Shown here: one piece after another, positions 60,613 through 64,000 of the stretch
Position numbering within the stretch: position 1 is the first letter of the stretch
Layout of the letters: each line of letters opens with the position of its first letter
Origin: Pedobacter zeaxanthinifaciens
GTDB taxonomy: Bacteria > Bacteroidota > Bacteroidia > Sphingobacteriales > Sphingobacteriaceae
DNA length: 64,000 bases
NCBI RefSeq assembly: GCF_003313335.1
Contig: NZ_QMHP01000003.1
Coordinates: 186,001 to 250,000 of the forward strand
Direction of reading: 5' to 3'
Notes under the pieces: model-generated
The model's database searches: none
Seen by the model: the letters and a program-made list of their open reading frames with translations, nothing else
Told to the model about the DNA's origin: nothing
Made by a program: the position numbers and the translations under genes

Positions 60613-61323
60613 ATGAAACGTTTATTTGCAATTGCGCTTGTGGCGCTCACAACAATCACGAATAGCTTACACGCACAACAAGTTGATTTGAGAAAAAAAA
60701 TTTCGGTTAGTGGTACTGCCGAAACCGAGGTTACGCCTGATATCATCTACATCAATATTTCTTTGAAAGAGTACTTGAAAGATGGCAATAGTAAGAAAAA
60801 AGTGGACATTACTACCTTGGAAACACAGTTGTTTAATGCGGTACAAAAGGCTGGTATCCCTAAAGAAAACCTGACTATTAACAACTTAAGCAGCTGGAAC
60901 TATGTAACCGATAAAAAGACAAAAGATCCAGACTTTTTAGCAAGCAAACAATATCGCCTAAAGGTTGCTGATTTAAACAAATTCAACTTGATTTTAGAAG
61001 GAATAGATGCTAAAGGAATTGCCAGCACTAACATTGATGCATACGATTACAGCAAAATTGAATCCTTAAAAAAAGAATTGAAAATTAAAGCTCTATTAGC
61101 TGCTAAAGAAAAAGCAACCTACATGGTGGAGGCGCTAGGTGATAAATTAGGCAGTGTGCTTGATATACAAGATGTAGGCGACAATGGCGGAATGATGGTG
61201 CCTCAGTACAGAAACTACGCCATGAAAGCGGAAATGGCAATGGATGCAGCATCGGCCCCTGAAATTGACTTTAAAAAGATCAAACTAAGTTTCACCGTTA
61301 ATACCGTTTTTGAGATTAAGTAA
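60613..61323 (+). CDS. SIMPL-domain (DUF541) secreted protein
   Basis: A 236-residue periplasmic protein from ATG 60613 (MKRLFAIALVALTTITNSLHAQQ). A TTG start three codons earlier is less likely. ISVSGTAETEVTPDIIYINISL and EKATYMVEALGDKLGSVLDIQ are typical of SIMPL/DUF541. Function unknown; relatives are linked to oxidative stress. Monocistronic with its own terminator. Confidence 0.86.
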   Translation: MKRLFAIALVALTTITNSLHAQQVDLRKKISVSGTAETEVTPDIIYINISLKEYLKDGNSKKKVDITTLETQLFNAVQKAGIPKENLTINNLSSWNYVTDKKTKDPDFLASKQYRLKVADLNKFNLILEGIDAKGIASTNIDAYDYSKIESLKKELKIKALLAAKEKATYMVEALGDKLGSVLDIQDVGDNGGMMVPQYRNYAMKAEMAMDAASAPEIDFKKIKLSFTVNTVFEIK

Positions 61324-61343
61324 TTTTTTTTAATAATTTTGTG

Positions 61344-61378
61344 AACCTATCATCGTACATGTTGATAGGTTTTTTTAT
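61344..61378 (+). terminator. Terminator after the SIMPL gene
   Basis: AACCTATCA and TGATAGGTT stem, followed by TTTTTTATTT. Confidence 0.78.
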
Positions 61379-61430
61379 TTAAGAGCAGCGTTAATCGCTA
61401 TCGGGAACTCACCTTAATGATTTAAAAACC

Positions 61431-61739
61431 ATGAAAAAATTACTTTACAGTTTAGCTTTATTTTTTACGCTCACCACAAGTGCAACTAGCTATGCAATGG
61501 CTGCGGAAAAACCAAAAACCGAGTTAACAGCTGAGCAAAAAGCAGAATTAGACTACATTACTAAACGTGTGGAAGAAATCAAGTCGATGGATAAATCAAC
61601 TTTGAGCAAAGCAGAGAGAAAAGCGCTTAAAAAAGAAGTAAAAGAGCTTAAAAGACGCTCTGATTTCTTAAGCCAAAACGTTACACTATCGCTAGGTGCC
61701 ATCATCATTATCTTATTGTTGTTGATTATTATCCTTTAA
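61431..61739 (+). CDS. Small membrane-anchored protein, tandem paralogue 1
   Basis: A 102-residue protein with a signal peptide (LLYSLALFFTLTTSATSYAMAAE), a charged helical segment (LTAEQKAELDYITKRVEEIKSMDKSTLSKAERKALKKEVKELK, cited by its first residues LTAEQKAELDYITKRVEEIK) and a C-terminal hydrophobic helix (LGAIIIILLLLIIIL) at the very end. Clearly related to the next gene. No family recognised; the architecture suits a tail-anchored periplasmic coiled-coil protein. Confidence 0.72.
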   Translation: MKKLLYSLALFFTLTTSATSYAMAAEKPKTELTAEQKAELDYITKRVEEIKSMDKSTLSKAERKALKKEVKELKRRSDFLSQNVTLSLGAIIIILLLLIIIL

Positions 61740-61822
61740 TTTTTTCTCATCAGATAAGTAGTAAGCAGAACAATTTTTTAACAATGGTTGTTATAGCTAC
61801 GTAAAAACTTAAAATTATACTG

Positions 61823-62134
61823 ATGAAAAAGATTATTTATCCTCTATTATTAGTGTGCACACTAATGTTTAATTTCAATTTTGCTTATGCAAATGATGAT
61901 AAGTCTAAAACTAAAGAACTTACCACCGAGCAACGTGCAGAGTTAAACAGAATTATTTCCAGGGTTGATGAAATTAAAGCCATGGACAAATCAAAACTAA
62001 GCAGAGAAGAGAAAAAGGAACTTCGCAAAGAGCTTAAAGAGATGAAGAAAAAAGCGAACTCGATGAGTGGCGGCGTTTATTTATCTGTTGGCGCAATCAT
62101 CATCATTATTTTATTATTGATTTTGATTCTTTAA
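61823..62134 (+). CDS. Small membrane-anchored protein, tandem paralogue 2
   Basis: A 103-residue protein, tandem duplicate of the preceding gene 83 bp away: LTTEQRAELNRIISRVDEIKAMDKSKLSREEKKEL and GGVYLSVGAIIIIILLLILIL align with it. Signal peptide, charged coiled-coil-like part and C-terminal helix are shared. Function unknown. A terminator follows directly. Confidence 0.72.
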   Translation: MKKIIYPLLLVCTLMFNFNFAYANDDKSKTKELTTEQRAELNRIISRVDEIKAMDKSKLSREEKKELRKELKEMKKKANSMSGGVYLSVGAIIIIILLLILIL

Positions 62135-62138
62135 GAAA

Positions 62139-62172
62139 CAAAAAAACCCAGAAAATTCTGGGTTTTTTTGTT
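62139..62172. terminator. Convergent terminator between the paralogue pair and serS
   Basis: AAAAACCCAGAA and TTCTGGGTTTTT stem, with A and T runs on either side. Serves both strands. Confidence 0.78.
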
Positions 62173-62182
62173 TTTATCTGCC

Positions 62183-63454
62183 TTAATCGATGATATCAAA
62201 GCCGGTATATTTTACTAAAGCTTCCGGAATTTTGATTCCATTTTCAGTTTGATAATTTTCTAAAATTGAAGCAACAATTCGAGGTAAGGCCAAAGCACTT
62301 CCGTTTAGCGTATGCGCTAACTGTGTTTTTCCTTCTTTGCCCTTGAACCTTAATTTCAAACGGTTACTCTGGTAAGTTTCAAAGTTCGATACCGAAGAAA
62401 CCTCCAACCAACGCTGTTGCGCAGCACTCCAAACCTCCATATCATAGGTCATGGCGCTGGTAAAGCCCATATCACCACCACATAAGCGTAGCACACGGTA
62501 ATGCAAACCAAGCTCTTTCAACAATGATTGTACGTATTGGCTCATGTCCTCTAAGGTTTCATAACTTTTATCGGGGTGCGTAATTTGCACCACCTCCACC
62601 TTATCAAATTGGTGCAAACGGTTTAAACCACGTACATGCGCACCATAAGAACCTGCCTCCCTACGGAAACAAGGTGTATAGCCGGTATTTTTAACCGGCA
62701 AATCTTCTTCCTTTAAAATCACATCACGGTACAAATTAGTGACAGGAACTTCAGCCGTTGGGATCAAATATAGATCATCAACTCCAACGTGGTACATCTG
62801 CCCCTCTTTATCAGGTAATTGACCTGTACCAAAGCCCGAAGCCGCATTAACCAAATGAGGCACTTGCATTTCTTTATATCCTGCAGCAGTAGCGTGATCT
62901 AAAAAGAAATTGATCAAAGCACGTTGTAACCTTGCTCCTTTGCCTTTGTAAACTGGAAAGCCAGCACCAGTAATTTTTGTACCTAATTCAAAATCGATGA
63001 TATCATATTTAGCAGCCAATTCCCAATGTGGCAAAGCATTTTCAGGCAAAGCCGATGGATCACCATGAGTATAAACCACTTCGTTATCATCAGCAGTGCT
63101 ACCTGCTTTTACTAAATGATATGGCAAGTTAGGCAACTGCACAATAAGTGATTGCTGTTGCTCTTCCAAAGCAGTAAGCTGCTCGTTTAACTGCTTAATT
63201 TTCTCTTTATGAGATGCCGTATTTGCTTTTACAAGCTCAGCTTCCTCTTTTTTGCCATTACGCATTAGCTCACCAATTTGCTTGGCAGCGGTGTTTGCTT
63301 CAGCTTGTAAACTATCCAAAGAGGACTGTGTAGAGCGGCGTTCTTCATCAACAGCGATGATTTGATCTACCAATTCTACCTGTTTAAAGTTGCGAACGCT
63401 CAAACGCTCTAAAACTTTCTCTCTATTTTCACGGATATAGTTAACTTGCAGCAT
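62183..63454 (-). CDS. serS: Seryl-tRNA synthetase
   Basis: Class II aminoacyl-tRNA synthetase of 423 residues charging tRNA-Ser. The N-terminal coiled-coil arm (residues about 30-105) grips the long variable arm of tRNA-Ser. Motif 2 is visible as TPCFRREAGSYGAHVRGLNRLHQFDKVEVVQ (cited in part), motif 3 as NGSALALPRIVASILENYQ, and motif 1 region as GTKITGAGFPVYKGKGARLQRAL in part. Start MLQVNYIRENREKVLERL is standard. Monocistronic, with a -7 element nearby. Confidence 0.96.
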   Translation of the reverse strand: MLQVNYIRENREKVLERLSVRNFKQVELVDQIIAVDEERRSTQSSLDSLQAEANTAAKQIGELMRNGKKEEAELVKANTASHKEKIKQLNEQLTALEEQQQSLIVQLPNLPYHLVKAGSTADDNEVVYTHGDPSALPENALPHWELAAKYDIIDFELGTKITGAGFPVYKGKGARLQRALINFFLDHATAAGYKEMQVPHLVNAASGFGTGQLPDKEGQMYHVGVDDLYLIPTAEVPVTNLYRDVILKEEDLPVKNTGYTPCFRREAGSYGAHVRGLNRLHQFDKVEVVQITHPDKSYETLEDMSQYVQSLLKELGLHYRVLRLCGGDMGFTSAMTYDMEVWSAAQQRWLEVSSVSNFETYQSNRLKLRFKGKEGKTQLAHTLNGSALALPRIVASILENYQTENGIKIPEALVKYTGFDIID

Positions 63455-63471
63455 TATTTATAATTTTTGCA

Positions 63472-63479
63472 CAAAGATA
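63472..63479 (-). promoter_or_regulatory. -7 element TATCTTTG for serS
   Basis: Minus-strand match to TAnnTTTG, 18 bp upstream of the serS ATG. Confidence 0.48.
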
Positions 63480-63484
63480 AGATT

Positions 63485-63519
63485 GATTTTAGATTTTAGA
63501 TTTTAGATTTTAGATTTTA
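63485..63519. repeat. Five tandem GATTTTA units
   Basis: Exact 7-bp tandem repeat GATTTTA, five copies, directly upstream of the serS promoter element. A related TAGATT/TACGATTTTAG remnant sequence occurs at 59526-59565 and 63600-63625. Confidence 0.8.
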
Positions 63520-63627
63520 ATTGACTTTCTGAAATTTAACCCCTTAATTTCAAATAATCACAACTTTAAACAATTTTTATAAAACTTTGCAACAATCGTA
63601 ATTCGTCAATCTAAAATCGTAATTCTA

Positions 63628-64000
63628 ATGAGCGGCAAACTTTATATCGTACCCACACCTATTGGCAACTTGGAGGATATGACCTTTAGGGCTATTAGGA
63701 TTTTAAAAGAAGTGGATTTGATTTTAGCCGAAGATACGCGTACTAGTGCCCCACTGCTAAAGCACTTTGGAATTGACAAGCGAGTTTTCGCACACCACCA
63801 GCATAATGAGCATAAAGCTACAGCAGAAATCATCAAATTTTTGAAGGACGGAAAAAACATTGCTTTAATTTCCGATGCGGGAACTCCTGCCATTTCAGAT
63901 CCTGGTTTTTTCTTAGTTCGCGAAGCGATAAAGGAGCAGTTTGAAGTTTGCTGCTTGCCTGGCGCTACTGCCTTTGTTCCGGCTTTGGTGAACTCGGGCT
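63628..64000 (+). CDS. rsmI: 16S rRNA (cytidine1402-2'-O)-methyltransferase RsmI, partial
   Basis: First 124 residues of RsmI, cut by the right window edge. MSGKLYIVPTPIGNLEDMT and LILAEDTRTS are the family start; ISDAGTPAISDPGF and LPGATAFVPAL are further conserved stretches of the SAM-binding fold (cited by short motifs). It methylates the ribose of C1402 in the decoding centre. Reads off the window in frame. Confidence 0.93.
   Translation, partial: MSGKLYIVPTPIGNLEDMTFRAIRILKEVDLILAEDTRTSAPLLKHFGIDKRVFAHHQHNEHKATAEIIKFLKDGKNIALISDAGTPAISDPGFFLVREAIKEQFEVCCLPGATAFVPALVNSG

Noticed and set aside
1..64000. CRISPR arrays
   Set aside because: No regularly spaced repeat-spacer pattern of 20-40 bp was seen; short tandem repeats at 3388 and 63485 are not CRISPR.

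Overview
ORGANISM. The window looks like a chromosome segment of a Bacteroidetes bacterium, most likely a Sphingobacteriaceae member such as Pedobacter or a close relative. The grounds are gene families (Alternative Complex III fused into an A-type oxidase locus, Bacteroidetes-type RecO and IleS, DksA-like protein without a complete zinc knuckle, ECF sigma of the FecR-linked type), a CTnDOT-like tra operon, and several TAnnTTTG promoter elements at short distances from start codons. No 16S or marker search was possible, so genus level is inference. LAYOUT. (1) Positions 1 to about 29.4 kb are one end of a conjugative transposon (CTn/ICE). It carries mobC, mobB and mobA on the minus strand, a divergent 770-bp oriT-like region, traA-traB-traD, then traE-F-G-I-J-K-(unknown)-L-M-N-O-Q, accessory genes, two excisionase-like HTH genes, a receiver-like regulator, and a CTnDOT-type tyrosine integrase next to the presumed element end. 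Three AT-richer cargo blocks interrupt it: a five-gene ABC-three-component (ABC-3C) conflict operon between traD and traE; a TIGR02391/HEPN protein after traQ; and a minus-strand set of AbiH, a GIY-YIG-like protein and a zinc-finger/RES-domain protein. (2) 29.4-46.8 kb is chromosomal: an ECF sigma factor, then about 16 kb on the minus strand encoding Alternative Complex III (actA-F), an A-type cytochrome c oxidase (ctaC, ctaD, two subunit III paralogues, subunit IV), heme A synthesis (ctaA, ctaB), a Sco-like protein and a DUF420 protein. Together these make a quinol to cytochrome c to oxygen chain with its assembly factors. (3) 46.9-64 kb is ordinary housekeeping sequence: deoxyhypusine-synthase family protein, MFS exporter, a secreted unknown, a tRNA-Val cluster with one decayed copy, recO, an RND/MMPL exporter, ileS, dksA-like, lspA, DUF1080, SIMPL, two tandem small membrane proteins, serS and the start of rsmI. 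HOW IT WORKS TOGETHER. The mob and tra genes form a relaxosome, coupling protein and type IV secretion apparatus; the integrase and excisionase-like proteins move the element; the cargo looks defensive. NEW-LOOKING SIGNALS. Most notable are (a) a motif GCCAAACACTnCC that recurs as direct pairs at exactly 20-bp spacing at five places in the CTn; (b) a promoter-driven leader of about 215 nt before the receiver-like gene, with two hairpins and two ACTGGTA copies that compete for one TACCAGT; (c) a completely cysteine-free Sco-like protein inside the oxidase operon; (d) a REP-like hairpin repeat translated in frame inside ileS; (e) a decayed tRNA-Val(GAC)-like copy in a 128-bp tandem duplication; and (f) the RES/GIY-YIG/AbiH cargo set.
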